From: Oscillibacter valericigenes
GTDB taxonomy: Bacteria > Bacillota > Clostridia > Oscillospirales > Oscillospiraceae
NCBI RefSeq assembly: GCF_021531435.1
Contig: NZ_JAFBIS010000006.1
Span: forward strand, 1 to 64,000
Length of the DNA stretch: 64,000 nt
Reading direction: 5' to 3'
Shown: positions 51,276-58,726 of the stretch, piece after piece
Layout of the letters: every line of letters starts with the position of its first letter
Position numbering within the stretch: position 1 is the first letter of the stretch
Notes under the pieces: model-generated
Seen by the model: only the letters and a program-made list of their open reading frames with translations
The model's database searches: none
What the model was told of the DNA's origin: nothing
Position numbers and translations under genes: made by a program

Positions 51276-52313
51276 ATGGATAAGGTTCTGAAAATCGGTA
51301 TCATCGGCTGCGGCGCTATCGGCCGCGATCACTGCCGCCGCATCATCGAGACCGTCCCCGGCGCTACCGTCGTGGCTGTCTCCGACTATGTGGCCGCCGC
51401 CGCTGACGACACCGCTGCCAAGTATGGCATCCGCTCCTTCGGCAACGACTGCGACGGCATGATCAAGGACCCCGAGGTCGAGGCCGTTGTCATCACCTCC
51501 ATCGACCCCACCCATCACGACTACGTCATGAAGACCCTGGCCGAGGAGAAGTGGTGCTTCTGCGAGAAGCCCCTGAGCCAGAACGCCAAGGACTGCGAGG
51601 ACATCATCAACCGCGAGCTGGAGATCGGCAAGCGCCTGGTGCAGGTGGGCTTCATGCGTCACTATGACCGCGGCTACGCCGAGATGAAGCGCATCATCGA
51701 CTCCGGTGAGCTGGGCGCTCCCCTGCTGATCAAGGCCTGCCACCGCAACGTCTCCCAGGGCCCGGGCTTCAAGACCGAGAACGGCGTCACCAACGTGGCC
51801 ATCCACGAGCTGGACATCTGCCGCTGGCTGCTGGACGACGAGTACGAGGACGTGCAGTGCGTCAAGGTCCGTCAGTCTGCCAACTCCGACAAGGGCTATG
51901 ACAACCCCCAGGTCATGCTGATGCGCACCAAGAAGGGCTGCTTCATCGACGTGGAGGTCCAGGTCGCCGATGGCTATGGCTATGACATCCAGTGCGAGGT
52001 CGTCTGCGAGAACGGCACCGTCAAGCTGCCCGATCCCTACGCTGTTGTCCGCCGCTCCCGTCCCGCCGGCTGGGATTCCGTGCAGCCCGCCGAGTCCATG
52101 CCCATCATGACCGACTGGAAAGAGCGCTTCATCGAGGCCTACGACATCGAGTTCTGCAAGTGGGTCGAGTCCGTCAACGCCGGCAAGCTGACCGGTCCCT
52201 CCGCCTGGGACGGCTATGTTGCCTGCGTCGCCGGTGACGCTCTGAACGCTTCCCGTGGCACCTCTCAGTTCCTGAAGGTGGAGACCATGGAGAAGCCGGA
52301 GATGTACAAGTAA
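51276..52313 (+). CDS. iolG: Inositol 2-dehydrogenase, IolG type (second copy)
   Basis: A second Gfo/Idh/MocA dehydrogenase of 345 residues: LKIGIIGCGAIGRDH (Rossmann), WCFCEKPLSQNAKD with the EKP lysine near 97, and TNVAIHELDICRWLL with catalytic Asp/His spacing. It is clearly diverged from the copy at 41624, so the pair may divide myo- and scyllo-inositol, or forward and reverse roles. It is last in the plus-strand iol group, behind a 253-base structured gap and ahead of a strong terminator. GGAAGG precedes ATG. Confidence 0.88.
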   Translation: MDKVLKIGIIGCGAIGRDHCRRIIETVPGATVVAVSDYVAAAADDTAAKYGIRSFGNDCDGMIKDPEVEAVVITSIDPTHHDYVMKTLAEEKWCFCEKPLSQNAKDCEDIINRELEIGKRLVQVGFMRHYDRGYAEMKRIIDSGELGAPLLIKACHRNVSQGPGFKTENGVTNVAIHELDICRWLLDDEYEDVQCVKVRQSANSDKGYDNPQVMLMRTKKGCFIDVEVQVADGYGYDIQCEVVCENGTVKLPDPYAVVRRSRPAGWDSVQPAESMPIMTDWKERFIEAYDIEFCKWVESVNAGKLTGPSAWDGYVACVAGDALNASRGTSQFLKVETMEKPEMYK

Positions 52314-52324
52314 TCTCTCCAATT

Positions 52325-52359
52325 AAAAATGGAGGACCACACTGTGGTCCTCCATTTTT
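52325..52359. terminator. Bidirectional terminator after iolG
   Basis: AAAAATGGAGGACCAC pairs with its complement around ACT, giving a T6 tail on plus and an A/T run for the convergent MBL-fold gene. Confidence 0.88.
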
Positions 52360-52373
52360 TATCTTTCTTGTTG

Positions 52374-53324
52374 TCACTCGATTTCAATATGCACCGACTC
52401 ATGGAACTCCGGCTCTACCAGGCCGGGGATGTCCACCGCGTCGGTGAACCGGACGTCATCCGTATACTCCCGCAGCAGGGAGATGATGGCGGGGTGCGGC
52501 CGCTCATCGGGCCGCCGGGCCGCCACGCTGACAACCGCCGTCTTGGGGCGCATCATATCCACCATCTTCCGGGTGGTGGAGGACAGGCAGGCATGGTGGG
52601 GCACCTTCAGAATATCGCAGGGGGCAAGGGTGTCGTTGTCCCACACCACGGCGTAGGCGTCGCCGCCCAGAACGATGTCCTTCCCATGGTAATGCAGCCG
52701 CTGGCGCAGGCTGGAGACATTCATGCACTTGCCCCAGTGCATCAGGGCGTAACGGTCCCGCACGCCCCGGAAGGCGGCGTCGTAGACCTCCTTCTGCCGG
52801 GGGTACAGGGCCGGCTCGCCGCAGACGATCTCCAGGGTCAGGTCATCCGTCGGCCGGAGGACTTCCAGCTTGTCGCCGGGCAGCTCCACCAGCTCCCGCA
52901 CCCGGCCGGGATGCTCCCGCAGGGCGGTGGCATAGATGTTCACGCACCGCAGCAGGTTCCGGGCCGCCTTGGGGAATTCCATGTCCTTATCCGGCTCCAG
53001 GTCCCGGCTGTCCGCCGGAGGAATGTAGGTGGCAATGAGCTTGTCCACCGTCACCGCCTCCAGCACCCGGCCAAGGCCGCCGATATGGTCCCGGTGAAAG
53101 TGGGTCAGGATGACCATGTCCAGATGGGTGATCCCCTGCTTTTTCAGGAAATCCCCGGCGTAGATCCGCTGGGACCGGGGGTCCAGTTCCGCCGAATGGT
53201 CATCCCGAATCAGGCTGTCGTGTCCGCAGTCCACCAGCGCGGCAAACCGCTGGACGCCGTTTTCCATATCTCGAATCAGGGTAGAGTCTCCGTTGCCAAC
53301 GTTGATAAAATCCAGTACCAGCAT
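52374..53324 (-). CDS. Metallo-beta-lactamase-fold hydrolase, ComEC-C-terminal type
   Basis: A 316-residue MBL-fold protein: FINVGNGDSTLIRD at the N-terminus, the metal motif VILTHFHRDHIGGL near 73, GKDIVLGGDAYAVVW (Asp), and LKVPHHACLSSTTRKM (His). This is the stand-alone version of the hydrolase domain found at the end of ComEC. It has no signal peptide or membrane part, so it is cytosolic, and its substrate (nucleotide or phosphoester) is not known. It is monocistronic. Confidence 0.88.
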   Translation of the reverse strand: MLVLDFINVGNGDSTLIRDMENGVQRFAALVDCGHDSLIRDDHSAELDPRSQRIYAGDFLKKQGITHLDMVILTHFHRDHIGGLGRVLEAVTVDKLIATYIPPADSRDLEPDKDMEFPKAARNLLRCVNIYATALREHPGRVRELVELPGDKLEVLRPTDDLTLEIVCGEPALYPRQKEVYDAAFRGVRDRYALMHWGKCMNVSSLRQRLHYHGKDIVLGGDAYAVVWDNDTLAPCDILKVPHHACLSSTTRKMVDMMRPKTAVVSVAARRPDERPHPAIISLLREYTDDVRFTDAVDIPGLVEPEFHESVHIEIE

Positions 53325-53443
53325 ACTTGTTCCCCCTGCGTTTGTTTTTTACAGGATACCACAATTGGTTGCACCTCCGCAACGAAAACAGTCCCGTGTG
53401 CTTTACAAATTTTTACTTCAAATTTTGACAAACTGACGAAGAA

Positions 53444-53467
53444 GCCGGGAGCGTTTCCGCTCCCGGC
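53444..53467 (-). terminator. Terminator of the dapA-dapB-dapH operon
   Basis: GCCGGGAGCG and CGCTCCCGGC around TTTC, just past the dapH stop at 53479 on the minus strand; only a short T-rich tail follows. Confidence 0.65.
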
Positions 53468-53478
53468 CCATTTGCTTT

Positions 53479-54174
53479 TTACAGTTTCCGCAGGGCATCC
53501 ACCAGCGCGGTCTTGCCCTCGGTTTTGGCGTCCTTCATCTTGATGACACGGGCGGGGCTTCCCGCTACCACGGCGTTCTCCGGCACATCCTCAATGACCA
53601 CCGCTCCGGCGGCCACCACGGAATTCTTGCCGATGTGGACGCCCTCGATGACCACGGCGTTGGCGCCCACCAGCACGCCGTCCTCCACGATGACGGGGGT
53701 GGCGGAGGCGGGCTCCACCACGCCGGCCAGCACAGCGCCGGCACCGATGTGGCAGTGGTCGCCCACGGTGGCCCGACCGCCCAGCACGACGCCCATGTCG
53801 ATCATGGTGCCCTTGCCGATGACGGCGCCGATGTTGATGACGGCGCCCATCATAATGACGGCGCCCTCGCCGATCGTGACCTTCTCCCGGATGATGGCGC
53901 CGGGCTCGATACGGGCCTTGATGTTCTTCATGTCCAGCAGGGGCACGCCGGAGTTGCGGCGGTCGTTCTCCACCACGCAGTCAGTGATCTTGTCCGCGTT
54001 GGCCTCCAGAATAGGCTGGAGCTCGTTCCAGTCGGCGAACACGATGAAGCTGTTGTTTCCGCCAAAGACCTTGGCGGAGCCGAAATCCACGGGGGCGGTG
54101 GTGTTGACATAGACCTTTACCGGGGTCTTTTTCTCAGAATTGGCGATATAATCAATGATCTCCTGGGCGTTCAT
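53479..54174 (-). CDS. dapH: Tetrahydrodipicolinate N-acetyltransferase
   Basis: Acetylates tetrahydrodipicolinate in the acetyl branch of lysine/DAP synthesis. The 231 residues begin [22 protein letters not shown] like Bacillus DapH, then [27 protein letters not shown] and a left-handed beta-helix of hexapeptide repeats ([33 protein letters not shown]). It is third in the operon after dapA and dapB, behind a 100-base gap, and so is under the lysine riboswitch upstream of dapA. Confidence 0.96.
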   Translation of the reverse strand: MNAQEIIDYIANSEKKTPVKVYVNTTAPVDFGSAKVFGGNNSFIVFADWNELQPILEANADKITDCVVENDRRNSGVPLLDMKNIKARIEPGAIIREKVTIGEGAVIMMGAVINIGAVIGKGTMIDMGVVLGGRATVGDHCHIGAGAVLAGVVEPASATPVIVEDGVLVGANAVVIEGVHIGKNSVVAAGAVVIEDVPENAVVAGSPARVIKMKDAKTEGKTALVDALRKL

Positions 54175-54276
54175 AATATTCCTACTCTTTCACATAAAAT
54201 CAAGGTTTCTGCTGTTCAGAAAGTCTTTTGCGGGGAAAGCAGTTATTCATTAAAGTTCTTTTTGATTCTTTTTCTT

Positions 54277-55005
54277 TCAAGAAAAAGAGTCTCCAAATAA
54301 GATTTTTTGCAGGTCATAGACCCCGTTGGTTTTTCCCGGCAGCAGCCGGGCCATGTGCAGGGCGCCGTTCACAAAGATCTGGCGGCTGGCGGCTCGGTGG
54401 GTGAATTCCAGCTCCTCGTCGGGGCCGAAGAAGTGGACGGTGTGGGTGCCCGCCACGGTGCCGCCCCGCAGGGCATGAACGCCGATCTCGTCCTTCCCCC
54501 GCTTGCCGCAGTTCCCCTCCCGGCCATACACCGGGGTCAGGGCGTGGGCGGGGTCGATGGCCTCCAGCAGCAGCTTTGCGGTGCCGCTGGGTGCGTCGGC
54601 CTTCTGGTTGTGGTGGGTCTCGGTGAGTTCGATGTCAAAATCCGGCTTCAGCACGCCGGAGACCACCTCCAGCGCCCGGTACAGCACCGCGATGCCCAGA
54701 GAAAAATTGGCGCTCCACAGCACGGGGGCATAGGCGCCCAGGCTCTCCAGCTCCCCCTTTTGGGCGGGGGAGTAGCCGGTGGTGCCGGACAGCAGGGGCG
54801 TGCCGGTACGTTTCACATAAGCGCAGACGGCAGGCAGTGCCTCGGGCCGGGAGAAGTCGATGACCACGTCGGCCACTTTCCCGAAACCGGCCAGCTTTCC
54901 CAGGTCATCGTGACCGAAAGCGGCCACAATCTCGTCGCCGCCCGCCTGGGCAGTGGCTTCTATCAGCCTGCCCATTTTTCCCCGGCCGATCAGCAGAAAT
55001 CTCAC
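54277..55005 (-). CDS. dapB: 4-hydroxy-tetrahydrodipicolinate reductase
   Basis: NAD(P)H-dependent second step of the DAP pathway. The 242-residue protein starts RFLLIGRGKMGRLIEA (Rossmann GxGxxG), has PLLSGTTGYS, and the substrate motif ELTETHHNQKADAPSGTA with the catalytic histidine pair and lysine. GTG 55005 is the start; it overlaps the dapA stop as GTGA, implying coupled translation. Slightly short for the family but complete. Confidence 0.95.
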   Translation of the reverse strand: MRFLLIGRGKMGRLIEATAQAGGDEIVAAFGHDDLGKLAGFGKVADVVIDFSRPEALPAVCAYVKRTGTPLLSGTTGYSPAQKGELESLGAYAPVLWSANFSLGIAVLYRALEVVSGVLKPDFDIELTETHHNQKADAPSGTAKLLLEAIDPAHALTPVYGREGNCGKRGKDEIGVHALRGGTVAGTHTVHFFGPDEELEFTHRAASRQIFVNGALHMARLLPGKTNGVYDLQKILFGDSFS

Positions 55006-55889
55006 AGCAGGCCCGCCTCCTTCAAGCTGGCCCGGAGGATGGCCTGGTGCTCCTCGCTCATCTCACACAGGGGCAGCCGCATGGGGCCGACGTTCAGGCC
55101 CATCATGTTCATGGCGCTCTTGACGGGGATGGGGTTGACCTCGATAAACAGGTCGTTCATCAGCTTTAAGTACTTCAGGTGATTTTTCAGCGCCTGTGCC
55201 CGGTTGCCGCCCAGGTAATCCGCCACGATTTGGTGGCACATGGCGGGCATCACGTTGGCGTAGACGGAGATGACGCCGCTGCCGCCGATGCTCATGAGGG
55301 GCAGGGTGATGTCGTCATTGCCGGAGTACAGGGCGAAGTCCGGCCCGATGCAGTGGGCGATCTTCATGGCATAGGACATATCGCCGCTGGCCTCCTTGAT
55401 GCCGGTGATATTGGGGTGCCGGCTCAGCTTCTCCACCACGGAAACCGGAATGGAACAGCCGGTGCGTCCGGGGACGTTATACAGCAGGCAGGGGATATGC
55501 ACCGCGTCGGCGGTCTCCGCGAAGTGGCGGTACATGCCCTCGGGGTTGGCCTTGTTGTAGTAGGGGGAGATCAGCAGCAGGGCGTCGGCGCCCATGTCTT
55601 GATACAGAACGCTCTTTTCCAGCTGGGTAGACGTGCAGTTGGAGCCGCTGCCCACGATGACGGGCACCCGGCCGTTCACGACCTTGATGGTGTGCTCCAC
55701 CACGGAGGCATCCTCCTCATGGCTCATGGTGGGATATTCGCCGGTGGTGCCCAGAGTCAGGATACCGTCGGTGCCCTCCGCGATCTGCCGCTCCAGCAGC
55801 TCGGTCAGGACCTCAAAATTGACGCTGCCGTCCTCGTGGAACGGGGTGATCATGGCAACGATGGAACCCTTGATGTTTTCAAACTTCAT
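55002..55889 (-). CDS. dapA: 4-hydroxy-tetrahydrodipicolinate synthase
   Basis: Condenses pyruvate with aspartate semialdehyde, the committed lysine step. The 295-residue TIM barrel has GILTLGTTGEYPTMS, CLLYNVPGRTGCSIP with the catalytic tyrosine near 134, and ITGIKEASGDMSY with the Schiff-base lysine near 162. It is first in the dapA-dapB-dapH operon. Its 5' leader carries a lysine riboswitch and terminator, giving feedback at the RNA level. Confidence 0.96.
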   Translation of the reverse strand: MKFENIKGSIVAMITPFHEDGSVNFEVLTELLERQIAEGTDGILTLGTTGEYPTMSHEEDASVVEHTIKVVNGRVPVIVGSGSNCTSTQLEKSVLYQDMGADALLLISPYYNKANPEGMYRHFAETADAVHIPCLLYNVPGRTGCSIPVSVVEKLSRHPNITGIKEASGDMSYAMKIAHCIGPDFALYSGNDDITLPLMSIGGSGVISVYANVMPAMCHQIVADYLGGNRAQALKNHLKYLKLMNDLFIEVNPIPVKSAMNMMGLNVGPMRLPLCEMSEEHQAILRASLKEAGLL

Positions 55890-55970
55890 GTTGTGTGCCC
55901 TCCATACTTTCTTTCTTGGATAGGGTCTCTATCCCCCAAAGGTCTGACCGCTTTTTCGGACAGGCCAAAA

Positions 55971-56003
55971 ATAAAAAGTCGGTAGAGGCACGCTCCTACC
56001 GAC
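55971..56003 (-). terminator. Riboswitch-controlled terminator upstream of dapA
   Basis: On the minus strand, GTCGGTAG (56003-55996) pairs with CTACCGAC (55985-55978) and is followed by TTTTTAT. It sits between the L box and dapA as the lysine-responsive stop. Confidence 0.88.
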
Positions 56004-56040
56004 AGTACATGCACGCCCGATGGCGTCAGGCTCTGTAAGC

Positions 56041-56200
56041 GGATAGCGCACCTGCGGCCCGTGCCGCAGACAGTCCCGCGGGTATTCCCCCCGGCCCCAC
56101 TCGCCGCCTGCGCCCAGGCGGAAAGTTCGGCGGATTTGCCCTCCCCACGTTCTCAGCCTGCCGGCTCCCGTGGGTCCATCGCATCCGCGCCTCTATCTCA
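56041..56200 (-). promoter_or_regulatory. Lysine riboswitch (L box) of the dapA operon
   Basis: Minus-strand blocks in order: GAGATAGAGGCGCGG, GGGAGGGCAAATCCGCCGAAC, GAGTGGGGCCGGGGGG, CGGGACTGTC, the hairpin TGCGGC/GCCGCA, then GGTGCGCTATC closing P1. This matches the lysC-type L box and resembles the aptamer upstream of the NhaC-family gene in the conserved core. Confidence 0.92.
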
Positions 56201-56209
56201 TTTTTGGCT

Positions 56210-56238
56210 ATCATATCACCAACTGCTCCCGGTTGCAA
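56210..56238 (-). promoter_or_regulatory. Promoter of the dapA operon
   Basis: On the minus strand, TTGCAA (56238-56233) and TATGAT (56215-56210) with a 17-bp spacer place the transcript start just ahead of the L-box aptamer. Confidence 0.75.
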
Positions 56239-56320
56239 TAGAAATTTCCCAAAAAATCTACTTCTTTCCGCCCCGTTGTGTTATAGTAAATGCCAGAAAC
56301 TTACCTCAGGAGGTCCCTCT

Positions 56321-57427
56321 ATGTCTCAAACCGTCGTGAACCACCGCCGGGCCCTGCACCGCATCCCGGAACTGGACAGCCAACTGCCCGAAACCGCGGC
56401 CTATGTCCGGTCCGTGCTGGAGCCCCTGGGCTGCGCCCTGTCCAGCCCCATCCCCGGCAGCGTCTGCGCGTATTTTGACGCCGGGAAACCGGAAACCGTG
56501 GCCTTTCGTGCGGACATGGACGCCCTGCCGGTAACGGAGATCACGGGCCTGCCCTACGCCTCCGCCCATCCCGGAAAAATGCACGCCTGCGGTCACGACG
56601 GCCACACCGCCATGGCGCTGGCTCTGGCGGAATATGTGTCCGCCCACCGCTCCGAACTGCCCCGGAACGTGCTGTTCCTGTTCCAGCCCGCCGAGGAGAC
56701 CACCGGCGGCGCCAAGGGGCTGTGCGAAAGCGGCATTCTGGAAGCCCATCACGTCACCCGTGTCTTCGGCCTGCACCTGTGGCCGAACCTGCCCGCCGGG
56801 CAGGTGTTCACCCGCCCCGGCCCCCTCATGGCCCGATCCAATGAGGTCACAGTGACCGTCACCGGAAAAAGCGTTCACCTCTCCCGGGCCAGTCAGGGCC
56901 GGGACGCCCTGACGGCGGGCGCCGAGTACCTCCGCCGGGCCTACGCCATGGTAGACACCCTGCCCCCGGAGGAACCCCGGGCGTTTCTGTTCGGCAAAAT
57001 GACCTCCGGCACCGTCCGCAACGCCGTCAGCGGGAAAACGGTGCTGGAGGGGAGCCTCAGGACCTACCGGGAGGAGACGTACCGTTTTTGCAAGGAGCAG
57101 CTGGAGGCCATCGGCCAGGACCTTGCCGCCGGGACCGGCTGCGGCGTGGAGGTCTATCTCAACGAGGGCTACCCGGCGGTCTGGAACCATGAGGGGCTGT
57201 ATGAAACGGTCTGTGATGCCCTCGGCCCCGACGCTCCCTCCCTGCTGGACGCTCCCGCCCTGGCGGCGGAGGACTTCTCCTTCTACCAGCGGGCCGTGCC
57301 CGGGGTGTTCTTCTTCCTGGGCGTCGGGCAGACGCCGGAGCTCCACGCGCCGGACTTCTGCTTCGACGACGAAACGGTCCTGCCGAAGGGCGTGGAATTT
57401 TTGAAAGAGCTGCTTTTCATGGCGTAA
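56321..57427 (+). CDS. M20D amidohydrolase, possible N-acetyl-diaminopimelate deacetylase
   Basis: A metal-dependent amide hydrolase of 368 residues. The binuclear site reads AFRADMDALPV, HPGKMHACGHDGHTAMAL (Cys/His) and FQPAEETTGGAKGL (Glu pair), with a final DAPALAAEDFSFYQ histidine-type block. The lid domain has GKSVHLSRASQGRDAL rather than the GGHxAxPH of common hippurate hydrolases. Its position beside dapA and the aminotransferase fits deacetylation of N-acetyl-DAP, the last acetyl-branch step. AGGAGG precedes ATG 56321. A general N-acyl amino acid hydrolase is the alternative. Confidence 0.8.
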   Translation: MSQTVVNHRRALHRIPELDSQLPETAAYVRSVLEPLGCALSSPIPGSVCAYFDAGKPETVAFRADMDALPVTEITGLPYASAHPGKMHACGHDGHTAMALALAEYVSAHRSELPRNVLFLFQPAEETTGGAKGLCESGILEAHHVTRVFGLHLWPNLPAGQVFTRPGPLMARSNEVTVTVTGKSVHLSRASQGRDALTAGAEYLRRAYAMVDTLPPEEPRAFLFGKMTSGTVRNAVSGKTVLEGSLRTYREETYRFCKEQLEAIGQDLAAGTGCGVEVYLNEGYPAVWNHEGLYETVCDALGPDAPSLLDAPALAAEDFSFYQRAVPGVFFFLGVGQTPELHAPDFCFDDETVLPKGVEFLKELLFMA

Positions 57428-57428
57428 A

Positions 57429-57462
57429 AAAGGGCTGCCGTCCTGCGGGACGGCAGCCCTTT
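57429..57462. terminator. Bidirectional terminator between M20 and aminotransferase genes
   Basis: AAAGGGCTGCCGTCC pairs with GGACGGCAGCCCTTT around TGCG, between convergent stops. Confidence 0.85.
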
Positions 57463-57467
57463 GGCGC

Positions 57468-58604
57468 TTACAGCGTCTTGATGAACTTTTCGACCCGGTC
57501 CAGGCCCTCTTTCAAATCCTCGTCGGAGTAGCAGTAGCTCAGGCGCATATAGCCCTCGCAGTCGAAGTAGCAGCCGGGGATCAGCCCCACCAGGCCCTCC
57601 TTCAGCATCTTCTCGCAGAAGGTCAGGGAGTCCATCCCAAACTTCTTGATGTTGATGAACATGTAGAAGGCGCCCTCCGGCTCCTGGACCTCCAGGCCCA
57701 TGTCGGTGAGCCGCTTATACACATAGTCCCGGCGCTTGCGGAAGATCTCCACCATGCCGCTGGTGTCGCTCTCCAGCGCCGCCACGCAGGCGGGCTGGAC
57801 AAAGGAGGGCGCGGAGACCACCATGTACTGGTGGAAGATCTGCATCCGGTCCCGGATGGGGGCGTCCGCCAGGCAGTAGCCCAGGCGCCAGCCGGTCATG
57901 GCATAGGGCTTGGAGAAGCTGTTGATGACGATGATGCGGTCCCGCATATCCTGATACTCGGAGAAGCTGTGGTAATCCTCCGTATAGACCAGAGTGCGGT
58001 ACACATCGTCGCACAGGACGAAGATGGGCTTATCCACCAGGATGTCGTGGATGGCGTCCAGGGTCTCCTTGGTGTAGATACAGCCGGTGGGGTTGTTGGG
58101 AGAGGTCAGGATAATGGCCTTGGTCTTTTCATTGATGGCGGCCTTCAGCGCCTCCGGGTCCACCTGGAAGTGGTTGTCCTCGGTGGGCAGGTTCACCGGC
58201 ACGCCCCGGCACAGCCGGGTGATGGAAGCGTACAGGCTGAAAGAGGGCGTGGGGATGATGACCTCATCGCCGGGATTCAGCACGGTGGCAAGCGCGATAT
58301 GCAGGCTCTCCGTGGCGCCGATGGTCAGGATGATCTCCTCGGGGTCATAGTGCAGGCCGTGGGCCTTTTCCTCAAATTTGGAGATAGCCTCCAGCATATA
58401 AGGATAGCCGTTGCCGGGAGGATAGTGGGTATCGTTGGCGTCCAGCGCGGCCTTGGCGGCCTCCTTCACCACGTCCGGGGTATTCTGGTCCGGCTCGCCG
58501 ATGGTCAGGGCACAGGCGCCGGGGGTATCCCGCACCAGGAAGGTAAACCGGCGGATACCGGACAGTTCCTCACCGAGCACGGCGTTATTCAGCTTCAATT
58601 CCAT
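57468..58604 (-). CDS. PLP aminotransferase class I/II, possible N-acetyl-DAP aminotransferase (PatA type)
   Basis: A 378-residue fold-type I enzyme: ALTIGEPDQNTPDVV, THYPPGNGYPYMLEAISKF, LTIGATESLHIALATVL, TSPNNPTGCIYTKE, and the PLP lysine in NSFSKPYAMTGWRLGY near 230. The N-terminal LNNAVLGEELSGIRRF matches PatA-like enzymes that aminate N-acetyl-L-2-amino-6-oxopimelate. With dapH and the M20 gene nearby it would complete the acetyl branch. Activity on aspartate or aromatic amino acids is possible. AGGAG precedes ATG 58604. Confidence 0.88.
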   Translation of the reverse strand: MELKLNNAVLGEELSGIRRFTFLVRDTPGACALTIGEPDQNTPDVVKEAAKAALDANDTHYPPGNGYPYMLEAISKFEEKAHGLHYDPEEIILTIGATESLHIALATVLNPGDEVIIPTPSFSLYASITRLCRGVPVNLPTEDNHFQVDPEALKAAINEKTKAIILTSPNNPTGCIYTKETLDAIHDILVDKPIFVLCDDVYRTLVYTEDYHSFSEYQDMRDRIIVINSFSKPYAMTGWRLGYCLADAPIRDRMQIFHQYMVVSAPSFVQPACVAALESDTSGMVEIFRKRRDYVYKRLTDMGLEVQEPEGAFYMFINIKKFGMDSLTFCEKMLKEGLVGLIPGCYFDCEGYMRLSYCYSDEDLKEGLDRVEKFIKTL

Positions 58605-58676
58605 GCGTTTCACGCTCCTAAGTTTGAATAAAATCAGTATAGGCGTGAAAAAAGAGGATGTCAATGCGGATTTTGC

Positions 58677-58715
58677 CAAAAAAGGCGGCCCTTCCTTTCG
58701 GAAAGGCCGTCTTTT
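58677..58715 (-). terminator. Terminator of the 603-residue membrane protein gene
   Basis: On the minus strand, AAGACGGCC and GGCCGCCTT flank a smaller TTTCC/GGAAG stem, followed by a T6 run. It lies just after the stop at 58727. Confidence 0.75.
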
Positions 58716-58726
58716 GAGGATGGGAT

